Source: an uncultured Vampirovibrio sp.
Lineage (GTDB): Bacteria; Cyanobacteriota; Vampirovibrionia; Gastranaerophilales; Gastranaerophilaceae
Direction: 5' to 3'
DNA length: 50,035 nucleotides
Assembly: GCA_910579975.1 (NCBI GenBank)
Contig: CAJTWU010000016.1
Span: forward strand, 1 to 50,035
Positions within the stretch are counted from its first letter, which is position 1. Each line of letters opens with the position of its first letter. Shown piece after piece: positions 41,980-49,730 of the stretch. The notes below the pieces were generated by a model that did no database searches, was not told the DNA's origin, and was given only the letters and a program-made list of their open reading frames with translations. A program made the position numbers and the translations under genes.

Positions 41980-42051
41980 GGGCGATACGTGACTCGAACA
42001 CGTGACCCCCACAATGTCGATGTGATGCGCTACCAACTGCGCCAATCGCCC
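41980..42051 (-). tRNA. tRNA-Val(GAC) with an unusual C33
   Basis: A 72-base cloverleaf: acceptor GGGCGAT/ATCGCCC (7 bp), D stem GCGC/GCGC, anticodon stem TCACA/TGTGG with one G-T pair, variable GGGTC, T stem ACGTG/CACGT with loop TTCGAGT. The anticodon loop TCGACAT reads GAC at 34-36, so valine. Position 33, almost always U, is C. The discriminator is A and CCA is not encoded. Confidence 0.88.
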
Positions 42052-42059
42052 ATACAATA

Positions 42060-42087
42060 ATACTAACATAAATATCCCTTATTGCAA
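42060..42087 (-). promoter_or_regulatory. Promoter of the tRNA gene
   Basis: On the minus strand TTGCAA (42087-42082), a 16-bp spacer, extended -10 TGTTAGTAT ending at 42060. Start of transcription near 42053, close to the mature 5' end. Confidence 0.6.
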
Positions 42088-42091
42088 TAAT

Positions 42092-42117
42092 AAAAAGGGA
42101 TTGAATAAATCAATCCC
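42092..42117 (-). terminator. Terminator of the flagellin gene
   Basis: On the minus strand GGGATTGA, a 5-base loop, TCAATCCC, then T5. It stands between flagellin and the tRNA. Confidence 0.82.
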
Positions 42118-42162
42118 ACATATAAGTACATATCCCAATCAACAACAAATTTATTATTTATA

Positions 42163-43011
42163 TTATATTAAATTCAAAGCTATACTTGGCAACTGATTTG
42201 CTGTAGAAAGCAGCGTTGCAGAAGCCTGCTGTAATATTTGAGCTCTAATATAATTTGAAGATTCTTCTGCCACATCAGTATCTCTAAGAGTTGATAATGA
42301 TGAAGTTAAGTTCTGTGATTGAACATCAATAGCCGAAATTGCAGATGATATTCTGTTTTGAGCTGCACCAATATTTGTAGCTCGAGAAGACAATGTTTTA
42401 ATAGCAGTATCTAAGTTTGTTAATTCAGCCGGCGCTGTGTCATTAGCTGAACAAGCCGTAGCCATAGCACTTATTTCTTTTCCTAACAAATCTTTTACAG
42501 TAGTTTTAGCAAATAAATCTTTACTTAAAATAATTTGAGAATTTGCATCAGCATATAAACCTACTTGAAGTTTAATATCTGCTGTAATAGCACCTGTCAT
42601 TAATTTTACACCATTAAACTCTGCATTAGCGGCTATACGGTCAAACTCCTCTAAACGTGCTGTTATTTCAGCTTTTATCGCCTCTAAAGAAGATCCGCCG
42701 TAAGTACCATTTGCAGCCTGTTCTGTCAAATCTCTTACTCTCTGAAGATGATCAGCCAATAATGAATATGTTTCTTCTGTTGTTGTTAACATATCATTTC
42801 CTGTAGAAGCATTATCAGCTGCTACATCCAATGAACTTAGCTGTGTCGCCCAGAGCTTTGATATTGCATAATCTGCAGCATTGTCTTTTGCATGGTTAAT
42901 CTTATAACCAGTAGTCATTCTTTCAATAGAAGTATTTAGCGCGTTCGTTGCATTGTTCAAATTTCTTTGCGCAATAATTGAAGATACATTTGTATTTATG
43001 GTAAGAGCCAT
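42163..43011 (-). CDS. fliC: Flagellin
   Basis: 282 residues, a short flagellin with little central variable region. N-terminal D0/D1: MALTINTNVSSIIAQRNLNNATNALNTS and the TTGYKINHAKDNAADYAIS run. C-terminal D1/D0: ATNIGAAQNRISSAISAI and a final ANQLPSIALNLI. The D1 stretch LLADHLQRVRDLTEQAANGT and EITARLEEFDRIA keeps the Arg and Glu that make flagellins visible to TLR5 in animal hosts, so it would probably be recognised. It is not in a flagellar cluster. A weak sigma-28-like site and a palindrome lie upstream. Confidence 0.95.
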   Translation of the reverse strand: MALTINTNVSSIIAQRNLNNATNALNTSIERMTTGYKINHAKDNAADYAISKLWATQLSSLDVAADNASTGNDMLTTTEETYSLLADHLQRVRDLTEQAANGTYGGSSLEAIKAEITARLEEFDRIAANAEFNGVKLMTGAITADIKLQVGLYADANSQIILSKDLFAKTTVKDLLGKEISAMATACSANDTAPAELTNLDTAIKTLSSRATNIGAAQNRISSAISAIDVQSQNLTSSLSTLRDTDVAEESSNYIRAQILQQASATLLSTANQLPSIALNLI

Positions 43012-43035
43012 GCCTTAAAAAACCTTTCTGGAACA

Positions 43036-43067
43036 GTCATTATAATGACCGTCATAAATAATCCCTA
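43036..43067 (-). promoter_or_regulatory. Flagellin promoter region with palindrome
   Basis: GTCATTATAATGAC (43036-43049) is a perfect 14-bp palindrome. It contains TATAAT on the minus strand (43044-43039) and, read as a sigma-28 -10, GTCATTAT (43049-43042), which is 10 bp from TAGGGATT (43067-43060), a 5/8 match to the -35. Which sigma factor reads it is not settled by sequence. Confidence 0.45.
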
Positions 43068-43084
43068 ATCTATACTATTTTGAT

Positions 43085-43116
43085 AAAAAACCCTTTATAA
43101 CTCTCTCTAAGGGTTT
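43085..43116 (-). terminator. Hairpin with T-run upstream of flagellin
   Basis: On the minus strand AAACCCTT (43116-43109), a 13-base loop, AAGGGTTT (43095-43088), then T continuing to 43085. No gene precedes it on this strand. TATAAT at about 43154-43149 (minus) could start a short RNA of about 60 bases that ends here. Confidence 0.5.
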
Positions 43117-43193
43117 ATATATATATCACATATCCTTGTATACACACATTATAGATTAACTGTATAAAAATTACACCATGCTAATTTGATATT

Positions 43194-43211
43194 TTTACAT
43201 TTGTTTACATT
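43194..43211 (+). promoter_or_regulatory. Perfect HLR1-type RpaB site
   Basis: TTTACATT, TG, TTTACATT: two identical 8-base direct repeats with a 2-base spacer, a full match to KTTACAWW-NN-KTTACAWW. The second repeat overlaps the -35 zone of the -10 TATAAT at 43230-43235, a position suited to repression. Confidence 0.7.
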
Positions 43212-43229
43212 AAGCAGCAGTTATGTCTT

Positions 43230-43235
43230 TATAAT
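43230..43235 (+). promoter_or_regulatory. -10 of the PfkB-nuclease-tatD-tlyA operon
   Basis: TATAAT, with transcription expected near 43242 and AAGGAGG before ATG 43264. The -35 is poor (TTTACA 20 bp away), so activity may depend on a regulator at the HLR1 repeat. Confidence 0.55.
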
Positions 43236-43263
43236 AAAATAATATTAACAAGGAGGATTATTA

Positions 43264-44307
43264 ATGCCTAAAGTTATTACAATCGGCAGCGCTACAATGG
43301 ATGTTTTTGTAGAATGTGATGAAGCTAATATCGTATCAGTATGCTCAAAAAATAAAAGTTCTGATTTTATGAGCTACCCTTACGGTTCAAAAATTGATAT
43401 CTCAACATTTTCTTCTAATGTTGGCGGAGGCGGTATTAATACAGCTTGTAGTTTTGCAAAATTAGGTCTTGAAACTTCTGCTATATTCAAAATAGGAAAC
43501 GATATCTATTCAGATGGTATATTAGAGTTTTTTAAAACACATAACGTAAATTTGGATAATATTATACAAAAAGATGGTACATCCACCGGTTTTTCAATAA
43601 TTCTGGTGAGTTTTCAGGGAGATAGAACAGTCTTAGCCCATCGAGGAGCAAATGCTGAAATCAGAGAAGATGAAATCCATTTTGAAGCTATAAAAGAAGC
43701 TGATTTAATTTATATTGCACCTTTAAACGGCGAGTCTAACAAGGTTCTTGAACCAATTGTAGAATTTGCGCATGCCAATAATACCAAAATATGTTTTAAC
43801 GCAGGCACAACAAGTATTAAAAGAGGGTTTCAACACCTAAATAAAATTCTATCATCAGCACATGTTGTCGTAATGAACAAAGAAGAAGCTAGTATGACAA
43901 CAGGTATTCAGGTTCGTCCCGATACAAAAACAGAAAAATTTTCACATGAACTTATTCATAAAGATATCAAGCAAATGCTTCAATCTTTAAAAGTTAAGGA
44001 TTATCAAATTATCGTAATAACCGATGGTAACAAAGGTGCTTATGCTTATGATGGAGAAAATTTCTATTTCTGTGAACCTTACCCTTCTCCAGTAGTGTCA
44101 ACTCTTGGAGCCGGAGATGCTTTTGCTTCTACATTCTGTGCTGCACTTAACAGAACTAATATAAACATTGGAAAAGCTCTTATGTATGGTTCTGTAAATT
44201 CAGCTTCTGTTGTATCCAAATTTGGAGCAACCGAAGGCCAACTGAGTTTTGATGAAATAGAAGAAAGGCTTAAAACCTCTCCTGATTATACATATTTGAT
44301 AGGTTAA
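43264..44307 (+). CDS. PfkB-family carbohydrate kinase
   Basis: 347 residues, ribokinase fold: ITIGSATMDVFVE at the N-terminus, SNVGGGGINTACSFAKLG (sugar-binding GG), VVVMNKEEA and STLGAGDAFASTF with the catalytic Asp near residue 284. It phosphorylates a sugar or nucleoside; ribose and adenosine are typical substrates, and I cannot decide here. It heads a four-gene operon (stop to next start: 1 base). Confidence 0.88.
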   Translation: MPKVITIGSATMDVFVECDEANIVSVCSKNKSSDFMSYPYGSKIDISTFSSNVGGGGINTACSFAKLGLETSAIFKIGNDIYSDGILEFFKTHNVNLDNIIQKDGTSTGFSIILVSFQGDRTVLAHRGANAEIREDEIHFEAIKEADLIYIAPLNGESNKVLEPIVEFAHANNTKICFNAGTTSIKRGFQHLNKILSSAHVVVMNKEEASMTTGIQVRPDTKTEKFSHELIHKDIKQMLQSLKVKDYQIIVITDGNKGAYAYDGENFYFCEPYPSPVVSTLGAGDAFASTFCAALNRTNINIGKALMYGSVNSASVVSKFGATEGQLSFDEIEERLKTSPDYTYLIG

Positions 44308-44308
44308 A

Positions 44309-44932
44309 ATGATACAGCAATTCTCACCTAATATGTTAAAAACATTTATACTCTGTCCTAAAAAATTTGAGTTTAAATATATAAAAGGAATTTCCATGCC
44401 TGTTAATGATGAAATTTTTGAAACAGGTAAGAATATCCATGCTCTTGCCTCTTATTATTTACGCAAAGAAAATATTGATAAAATGGAATGTTCACTCAAT
44501 CAAAATGAAAAAATTTTATGGGATTATCTTAAAGGTGTCCGGTATTTAAGCTATGAGTGTATAAATACAGAATATAATCTTGCAGTTAAAATAGGAAATC
44601 ATTTTTTCGGCGGTAGACTTGATGCACTGGTAAAAAATAATAACCATTATTATATATTAGATTACAAAACAGGATCTGCACCAAAAAATGCAGCATATGA
44701 TTTCCAAACAATGATTTATTTGCTTTGTGTAAAGAGTTTTTTCAATACTAAAAATGTTTCTTTTGTATATCTGGACTTAAAAAACAAATCAGAAGTTGTA
44801 ATCGATTTAACCGAAACTTTAGTAAAAGAATACGAAGATAAATTGCTTGAAATTACTAATAAGATTGATAGAGGAGAATTCATCCCAAAAACTTGCTCTA
44901 ATTGTGAATTTGATATTATATGCTATCATTAA
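44309..44932 (+). CDS. PD-(D/E)XK nuclease, Cas4/AddB-like
   Basis: 207 residues. The nuclease core GGRLDALVKNNNHYYILDYKTG holds the Asp and the D-x-K residues (about 112-130), followed by QTMIYLLC with the conserved Gln. Four Cys, one early (FILCPKKFEF, about 13) and three at the C-terminus (CSNCEFDIIC), match the Fe-S cluster of Cas4 and AddB. No CRISPR array or cas gene is present, so a free-standing RecB-type DNA repair nuclease is likelier. Confidence 0.82.
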   Translation: MIQQFSPNMLKTFILCPKKFEFKYIKGISMPVNDEIFETGKNIHALASYYLRKENIDKMECSLNQNEKILWDYLKGVRYLSYECINTEYNLAVKIGNHFFGGRLDALVKNNNHYYILDYKTGSAPKNAAYDFQTMIYLLCVKSFFNTKNVSFVYLDLKNKSEVVIDLTETLVKEYEDKLLEITNKIDRGEFIPKTCSNCEFDIICYH

Positions 44933-44935
44933 CTT

Positions 44936-45673
44936 ATGAAAGATTACTTAATTGACACTCATGCACATATTGATATGCTTGATGACTTTGATATTGATGG
45001 TGTTGGCAAAGTCATCATACCTTCTGTTGAAGAAAAAACAATGGATAAGGTTATTGAAATAGCGCAAGCACCCAATATTTATGCAATGGTTGGGATTTTT
45101 CCTTCCGAAGCAAAAACTTACTCTCAAGAGATTGAAGACAAAATGATTGAGCGGGCTAAAAATCCAAAAGTTGTAGCCGTAGGTGAAATCGGTCTTGACT
45201 ATTATTGGGATAAAACTTTTAATGATATACAAAAAAATGTTTTTATAAAACAAATAAATATGGCAAATAAACTTGGATTACCAATTGTTGTTCATGATAG
45301 AGAAGCCCATAAAGATACATTTGATATTCTAAAAGAAATAAATAAAGAGTCTAAAGTCTTATTTCATTGTTTTTCCGGTAGTGTAGAGTTTATGAAAGAA
45401 TGCACTCGTGAAGGTTGGTTTATAGCTCTTGGCGGAGTTGTAACCTTCAAAAATGCAGTCAAAATGAAAGATGTCGCAAAAGAAGTGCCTCTTAATAAGC
45501 TGGTACTGGAAACTGATGCTCCGTATTTGACACCGGTTCCTTATAGAGGTAAAGAAAATAAACCGGCTTATGTTAAATATGTGGCTGAAGAAATAGCTTC
45601 TTTAAGAAACATGCCTGTTGAAGAAATTATTGATATTACAACTACAAATGCAGAGGAATTCTTTAATATATGA
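44936..45673 (+). CDS. tatD: TatD-family deoxyribonuclease
   Basis: 245 residues, TIM-barrel metal hydrolase. DTHAHIDM (two His ligands, 9 and 11), VGEIGLDYYW (Glu), VVHDREAHKDTFDIL (His), LFHCFSGS (His) and LETDAPYLTP (Asp). A 3'-5' DNase linked to DNA repair and turnover. It starts 4 bases after the nuclease and overlaps tlyA by 4 bases. Confidence 0.93.
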   Translation: MKDYLIDTHAHIDMLDDFDIDGVGKVIIPSVEEKTMDKVIEIAQAPNIYAMVGIFPSEAKTYSQEIEDKMIERAKNPKVVAVGEIGLDYYWDKTFNDIQKNVFIKQINMANKLGLPIVVHDREAHKDTFDILKEINKESKVLFHCFSGSVEFMKECTREGWFIALGGVVTFKNAVKMKDVAKEVPLNKLVLETDAPYLTPVPYRGKENKPAYVKYVAEEIASLRNMPVEEIIDITTTNAEEFFNI

Positions 45674-46476
45674 AAAAAGAACGTCTAGATAAAGTTTTAG
45701 TAGATTTAGGATATTTTGAAAACAAAAGTAAGGCTTCTGCTGCTATTTTAGCCGGTAATGTCAAAATTGGAACAGATGTTGTAACAAAAGCCGGATTTCA
45801 AATTGATCCGTCAAAAGATTATGATTTTCATGTTAAGGCTATGCCATTTGTATCCAGAGGTGGTTTTAAATTAAAAAAAGCACTTGAAACATTTCCTGTT
45901 CAGGTAGAAAATAGAATTTGTTTTGATGCTGGAGCTTCCACAGGGGGGTTTACAGACTGTCTGCTTCAAAATGGAGCTAAATATGTTTATGCCGTAGATG
46001 TTGGATACGGTCAACTTGATTGGAAAATCAGAAGCTCTGAACAAGTTAAAACAATCGAAAAAACAAATTTAAAAATATGTTCTTTCAGCGATATTTATCA
46101 AGAAAATGAACCTGTTGCAGATTTGCTTGTATCCGATTTATCATTTATTTCCTTAGAAAAAGTGATTCCAAATCTAAAAGAACTTTTAAACCCTGAGTTT
46201 CATGAAATGATCTGTCTTATAAAACCTCAATTTGAAGCTGGTAAAGAACAGGTTGAAAAAGGCGGAGTCGTAAAAAACAAAACCATACACGCCGAAGTTA
46301 TACAAAACGTAATAGATTGTGTAAAAGGACTTAACTATACAATAAAAGGTCTAACTTATTCATCCATTAAAGGACCTGCGGGCAATATAGAGTATCTGAT
46401 ATGGTTTGCAACATCAGGTAATGAAATAGAAGTCGATATTAATTATATAGTTAATGAAGCTCATCAAAACTTATAG
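45670..46476 (+). CDS. tlyA: TlyA-family rRNA 2'-O-methyltransferase
   Basis: 268 residues: an S4 RNA-binding domain (1-62, KERLDKVLVDLGYFENKSKASAAI) and a FtsJ/RrmJ-type methyltransferase with CFDAGASTGGFTDCLLQNG (SAM loop, about 94), YAVDVGYGQLDWKI and LVSDLSFISLEKV, and a catalytic Lys in LIKPQFEAGKE. Relatives methylate 16S and 23S rRNA. It overlaps the next gene tail to tail. Confidence 0.93.
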   Translation: MKKERLDKVLVDLGYFENKSKASAAILAGNVKIGTDVVTKAGFQIDPSKDYDFHVKAMPFVSRGGFKLKKALETFPVQVENRICFDAGASTGGFTDCLLQNGAKYVYAVDVGYGQLDWKIRSSEQVKTIEKTNLKICSFSDIYQENEPVADLLVSDLSFISLEKVIPNLKELLNPEFHEMICLIKPQFEAGKEQVEKGGVVKNKTIHAEVIQNVIDCVKGLNYTIKGLTYSSIKGPAGNIEYLIWFATSGNEIEVDINYIVNEAHQNL

Positions 46477-46868
46477 TTGTCTTTGATGTATTGAAGCGCA
46501 TTTCTTACATTATTATATGCTTTGTCTGATAGCTCACCATATACATAATCCCAATCATAAGCCCATTGTTCAAATATTGACAACTGTTCTTCCTTAGTAG
46601 AAAGTTTGTGCTTATATTGATTTATCTCAGGAATTCCATATTCTTTATTAGAAACTGTTGCAAAAAAGCCATCTTTTTGCCCGTAGTTTAAAGTAAGATT
46701 GACATTCTCCAACTTATCCAGATTACGTGCTTCTACAGCATTTCTTAATGTTTTATAAGCGTTTCTGAATTCTTGCGGACAATCTTCTTTTCCCAAACGA
46801 TTTATAATTGTTCCACCGCAGTATACTTTTCCAAAATATGTTTTATTATCTATGCTATTTATTTTCAT
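46464..46868 (-). CDS. Hypothetical protein with lineage N-terminal tag (134 aa)
   Basis: Begins MKINSIDNKTYFGKVYCGG, a clear case of the tag motif. The rest is a small mixed alpha/beta protein with no known motif and many aromatic residues (FEQWAYDWDYVYGELSD). ATG 46868 follows TGTTAGAAT (-10) by 6 bases and has no Shine-Dalgarno, so the mRNA is probably leaderless. The -35-like TTGACT lies in the stem of the terminator of the gene behind it. Confidence 0.6.
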   Translation of the reverse strand: MKINSIDNKTYFGKVYCGGTIINRLGKEDCPQEFRNAYKTLRNAVEARNLDKLENVNLTLNYGQKDGFFATVSNKEYGIPEINQYKHKLSTKEEQLSIFEQWAYDWDYVYGELSDKAYNNVRNALQYIKDNYKF

Positions 46869-46874
46869 AAACTT

Positions 46875-46902
46875 ATTCTAACATAAACAAAAACAGAGTC
46901 AA
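46875..46902 (-). promoter_or_regulatory. Promoter with -35 inside a terminator stem
   Basis: On the minus strand TTGACT (46902-46897), a 16-bp spacer, extended TGTTAGAAT ending at 46875. The -35 is part of the hairpin at 46891-46915. Confidence 0.55.
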
Positions 46903-46915
46903 AATGACTCTGTTT
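46891..46915 (-). terminator. Terminator of the glycine-zipper protein gene
   Basis: An 11-bp stem (46891-46901 with 46905-46915), a 3-base loop and T-rich flanks on both strands. It lies 37 bases after the stop of the gene at 46952-47824. Confidence 0.85.
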
Positions 46916-46951
46916 TTTAATAATAGTTGTAATTAGTTATTTTTTTTATAA

Positions 46952-47824
46952 CTAAACTTCTTCGCCTTTAGGTCTAATCATCAAACCACCCAGAGCTAAT
47001 AGTGCAGCGCCGATTGCTGCTGTTTTCCAAGTGCTGGTTTTTTTACATTTACCTAATAAGTCTTCAGTTAATTTTTCCTTAGCTGTATTTTTAGCAGAAA
47101 CTAAGCCTTTTTTAGCATTACCATAAGCTTCTCTAATACCACCAGCTAAACCTTTAGTATCTTTATTTGTCAAAGCTTCTTCTGCTGTATTTAATGCTTG
47201 CTGTGCAGTATTCACAGCTTCTTTTTCTGCTTTTGCAAAATCTGCTTTACCAATTGCTTCTTTATAGCCTTGAGTATCCTTTACTAATTTTTCAACAAGC
47301 TGCTTGTCTTCCTCTTTTGTTGAATCAAGTAATTTTCTGAAGTCTTCTTGAGAGTATTTTACACCATTGTATTCATATGGTGCCTCTGCCTTGATTTCCA
47401 ATTTCTTTAAATTTGCTAATTCTGTTTCAAAAGCCGCTAATTCTTTCTTTTCAACAGCTTTTTTGGCATTTTCTAATGCGATTTCTTTTTCGATTACAGC
47501 ATCTAATTCAGCCTTAGCCTCAAAACCGTCCGGCATTTTAATATCTGTTACAGCTTTTTCTGCATCTTTAACTGCTTTTGCCTGGGTTTGAACAGCTTCC
47601 CAATTTGCTTTGTTATCTCCGCCCTTTTCAACTTGTTTTTTAACAAAAGAATCGTCTTTGTTTACATCAGCAATTGCATCTTCCCAAGAAGCATAAGCTG
47701 GAGCTTTTATACCTACATTTGCTGCTGCTGCACCGGCACCGGCAATACCGCCTAATGCTGCACCGCCTAATACATAAGGTAAGGCTGATGGTCTTTGTGC
47801 CTGTACTGTCATTTCATCTGTCAT
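46952..47824 (-). CDS. Glycine-zipper, coiled-coil, tail-anchored protein (290 aa)
   Basis: N-terminal hydrophobic Gly/Ala segment (LGGAALGGIAGAGAAAANVG, about 18-37). A long Lys/Glu/Ala-rich helical part follows (about 40-240), and then a C-terminal hydrophobic segment (TAAIGAALLALGGLMI) with a charged tail (RPKGEEV). Two membrane-seeking ends around a rod suggest a bridging or membrane-associated protein. Family not recognised. GGAG precedes the ATG. Upstream at 47873-47903 is a 9-bp inverted repeat. Confidence 0.6.
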   Translation of the reverse strand: MTDEMTVQAQRPSALPYVLGGAALGGIAGAGAAAANVGIKAPAYASWEDAIADVNKDDSFVKKQVEKGGDNKANWEAVQTQAKAVKDAEKAVTDIKMPDGFEAKAELDAVIEKEIALENAKKAVEKKELAAFETELANLKKLEIKAEAPYEYNGVKYSQEDFRKLLDSTKEEDKQLVEKLVKDTQGYKEAIGKADFAKAEKEAVNTAQQALNTAEEALTNKDTKGLAGGIREAYGNAKKGLVSAKNTAKEKLTEDLLGKCKKTSTWKTAAIGAALLALGGLMIRPKGEEV

Positions 47825-47872
47825 AACTAATTACTCCTATATTTACAACTTACTACTATTATTGTCTGTACT

Positions 47873-47903
47873 AAATGTAAAAATACAATAGACCTTTACA
47901 TTT
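47873..47903. repeat. Inverted repeat AAATGTAAA/TTTACATTT
   Basis: Perfect 9-bp arms (47873-47881 and 47895-47903) with a 13-base loop. Each arm contains the HLR1 half-site TTTACATT, but inverted, not direct. It lies 49 bases upstream of the gene at 46952-47824. Confidence 0.55.
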
Positions 47904-47962
47904 TCCTTCCACTGATATAAACACTCAAATAAAATAAAAATTGCGTTTTTTTGATAAAAAGC

Positions 47963-47991
47963 TTAACAAATCGTAACATATTGTGTATAAT
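47963..47991 (+). promoter_or_regulatory. Promoter of dgt, leaderless
   Basis: TTAACA (47963-47968), a 17-bp spacer, TATAAT (47986-47991). Transcription is expected at 47998-48000, on the ATG at 47999. No Shine-Dalgarno. Upstream in-frame codons therefore lie outside the mRNA. Confidence 0.75.
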
Positions 47992-47998
47992 GATAAAC

Positions 47999-49033
47999 AT
48001 GAAAAAAGAATTACAAACTATTAAAGATGAATTAGAACAAAGAGAATATGAGACTCTTAGTGAATATGCAACAAAATGCAAAGAGTCAAAGGGAAGAAAA
48101 ATTCCTCGTGAAGATGCTTATCCTATAAGAACAGAATTTCAGCGAGATAGAGATAAAATTCTTCACTCTAAATCTTTTAGAAGACTAAAGCACAAGACTC
48201 AAGTATTCTTATCTCCATATAACGACCATTTTAGAACAAGATTAACTCATACTCTTGAAGTCTCACAAATAGCCCGAACAATGGCTAGAGCACTTAGATT
48301 GAATGAGGATTTGGTAGAAGCAATCTCTTTAGGACATGATCTGGGTCATACTGCTTTTGGACATTGCGGTGAAGCAGCGTTGAATGAACTTTTACCAAAT
48401 GGATTTTATCATAATTTGCAGAGTGTAAGGGTTGTTGAACACTTAGAGAATATGAATTTATGCAAAGAAACAGTTGACGGTATTCTAACCCATTCCTGGG
48501 GATATAAACCTAAAACTCCGGAGGCTCAAGTTGTTCAATATGCAGATAAAATTGCTTACATTAACCATGATATAGAAGATTCTGTTCGCGCCGGAGTTAT
48601 TACAGAAAGTGATTTACCTAAAGATTGCAGAGAGTATTTTTCATCTAACCAGTCGGAAAGATTAGGTAAAATGATTTCTGATATTATCAGAACATCTATG
48701 GGAAAGCCAAAAGTTGCAATGAGCGAAGAAGGCTGGTTTTATGTTACAAAACTCCGAGAATGGATGTTTGAAAATGTTTATTTGGATCCGGTTACCAAAG
48801 CAGAAGAAGTAAAAGCTAAAAACATTATTAAATCATTATTTGAGTATTATACAGAAAAATTGCAAGCTTATTATAAAAATGAAGACATTCCTCAGTTAAT
48901 AACCGATTATATTTCAGGAATGTCAGATTCATACGCAATTAGAAGGTATCAAGACTTATTTATACCAAAACCGCTTGCTGATACAACAAGCGACGAAGCT
49001 TTGTTTAGAAAGATTAAAGATGAAATACATTAA
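47999..49033 (+). CDS. dgt: Deoxyguanosinetriphosphate triphosphohydrolase-like protein
   Basis: 344 residues from ATG 47999. Features: RDRDKILHSKSFRRLKHKTQVF, RTRLTHTLEVSQIART (His ligand), ISLGHDLGHTAFGHCGE (HD ligands), QSVRVVEHLE and YADKIAYINHDIEDSV (final Asp). Hydrolyses dNTPs to nucleoside and triphosphate. Overlaps lipM by 14 bases. Confidence 0.93.
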   Translation: MKKELQTIKDELEQREYETLSEYATKCKESKGRKIPREDAYPIRTEFQRDRDKILHSKSFRRLKHKTQVFLSPYNDHFRTRLTHTLEVSQIARTMARALRLNEDLVEAISLGHDLGHTAFGHCGEAALNELLPNGFYHNLQSVRVVEHLENMNLCKETVDGILTHSWGYKPKTPEAQVVQYADKIAYINHDIEDSVRAGVITESDLPKDCREYFSSNQSERLGKMISDIIRTSMGKPKVAMSEEGWFYVTKLREWMFENVYLDPVTKAEEVKAKNIIKSLFEYYTEKLQAYYKNEDIPQLITDYISGMSDSYAIRRYQDLFIPKPLADTTSDEALFRKIKDEIH

Positions 49034-49655
49034 ATTTGGCACCTTTACCGGACAAGAAAACATGCAAATCGACTCGGATTTGTTAGATAATGCCATTTTA
49101 CTAAAGGAAAAAGAACCTGTATTCAGACTTTATGCCTGGTCACCAAAATGTATTTCTTTAGGACGTAATCAAAAAGAAGATTTCATACAAAATACCAATA
49201 TTGATGTTGTTCGCCGCTTAACAGGAGGAAGAGCATTACTGCATGACAATGAAATCACATACAGCTGTGTTATGCCTGCTAAAGAAGGAATAAGTGTAAA
49301 TGACTCATATAAAGAAATTTCAAAAATTTTAATTGATTTTTTTAAAACACTTGGTGTGAAATTAGATTTTGGCGAAAACAAAAAGATTTCAACAAAATTT
49401 GATTATTGTATGTTAATTTCGACAGGAGCAGATGTTTGTTATCAGGGTAAAAAAATAATAGGCTCCGCTCAATTTCGAAAACAAGGATATATTTTACAGC
49501 ACGGCTCCATTTTATTTGACTATGATAAAGAATTTTTAGAAGAACTTTTTGGAGAAAAAGTTCAAGGAATTACAACAGTTAAAGAAATTTTACCTGAAAT
49601 GACAAAGGAAATGTTCGTTAAGGAGTTGGAAAAATTTATATTAACAATTTTTTAA
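49020..49655 (+). CDS. Octanoyltransferase LipM-like / lipoate ligase family
   Basis: 212 residues from ATG 49020. RLTGGRALLHDNEITYS and KKIIGSAQFRKQGYILQHGSI are signatures of the lipoate/biotin ligase fold. A Cys (DYCMLISTG, about 126) sits where LipM has its catalytic Cys, and Lys in GKKIIGSAQ is conserved. LipM moves octanoate from ACP to GcvH. It is shorter than the usual 270-280 residues. LplA-type ligase cannot be excluded. Confidence 0.82.
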   Translation: MKYIKFGTFTGQENMQIDSDLLDNAILLKEKEPVFRLYAWSPKCISLGRNQKEDFIQNTNIDVVRRLTGGRALLHDNEITYSCVMPAKEGISVNDSYKEISKILIDFFKTLGVKLDFGENKKISTKFDYCMLISTGADVCYQGKKIIGSAQFRKQGYILQHGSILFDYDKEFLEELFGEKVQGITTVKEILPEMTKEMFVKELEKFILTIF

Positions 49656-49660
49656 TATTT

Positions 49661-49730
49661 CCTTCTTGATTAGAAAACGTGTTTGAATTACAATTATCAC
49701 GTTAAAGAAAATATTTTACTAATAAGAAGG
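49661..49730 (+). promoter_or_regulatory. Possible hairpin that hides the gapA ribosome site
   Basis: CCTTCTTGATTAG (49661-49673) can pair with CTAATAAGAAGG (49719-49730) as 12 bp with one bulged G. The right arm includes part of the Shine-Dalgarno AAGGAG (49727-49732). The loop of 45 bases holds a second inverted repeat, AACGTG/CACGTT (49676-49681 with 49698-49703). Confidence 0.5.

Noticed and set aside
44309..44932. Cas4 as a sign of a CRISPR system
   Set aside because: No repeat-spacer array or other cas gene in the window; the neighbours are housekeeping genes.
46118..46300. Toxin-antitoxin pair at the tlyA/46464 overlap
   Set aside because: tlyA is a standard rRNA methyltransferase with S4 and FtsJ domains, and the convergent gene shows no antitoxin motif.
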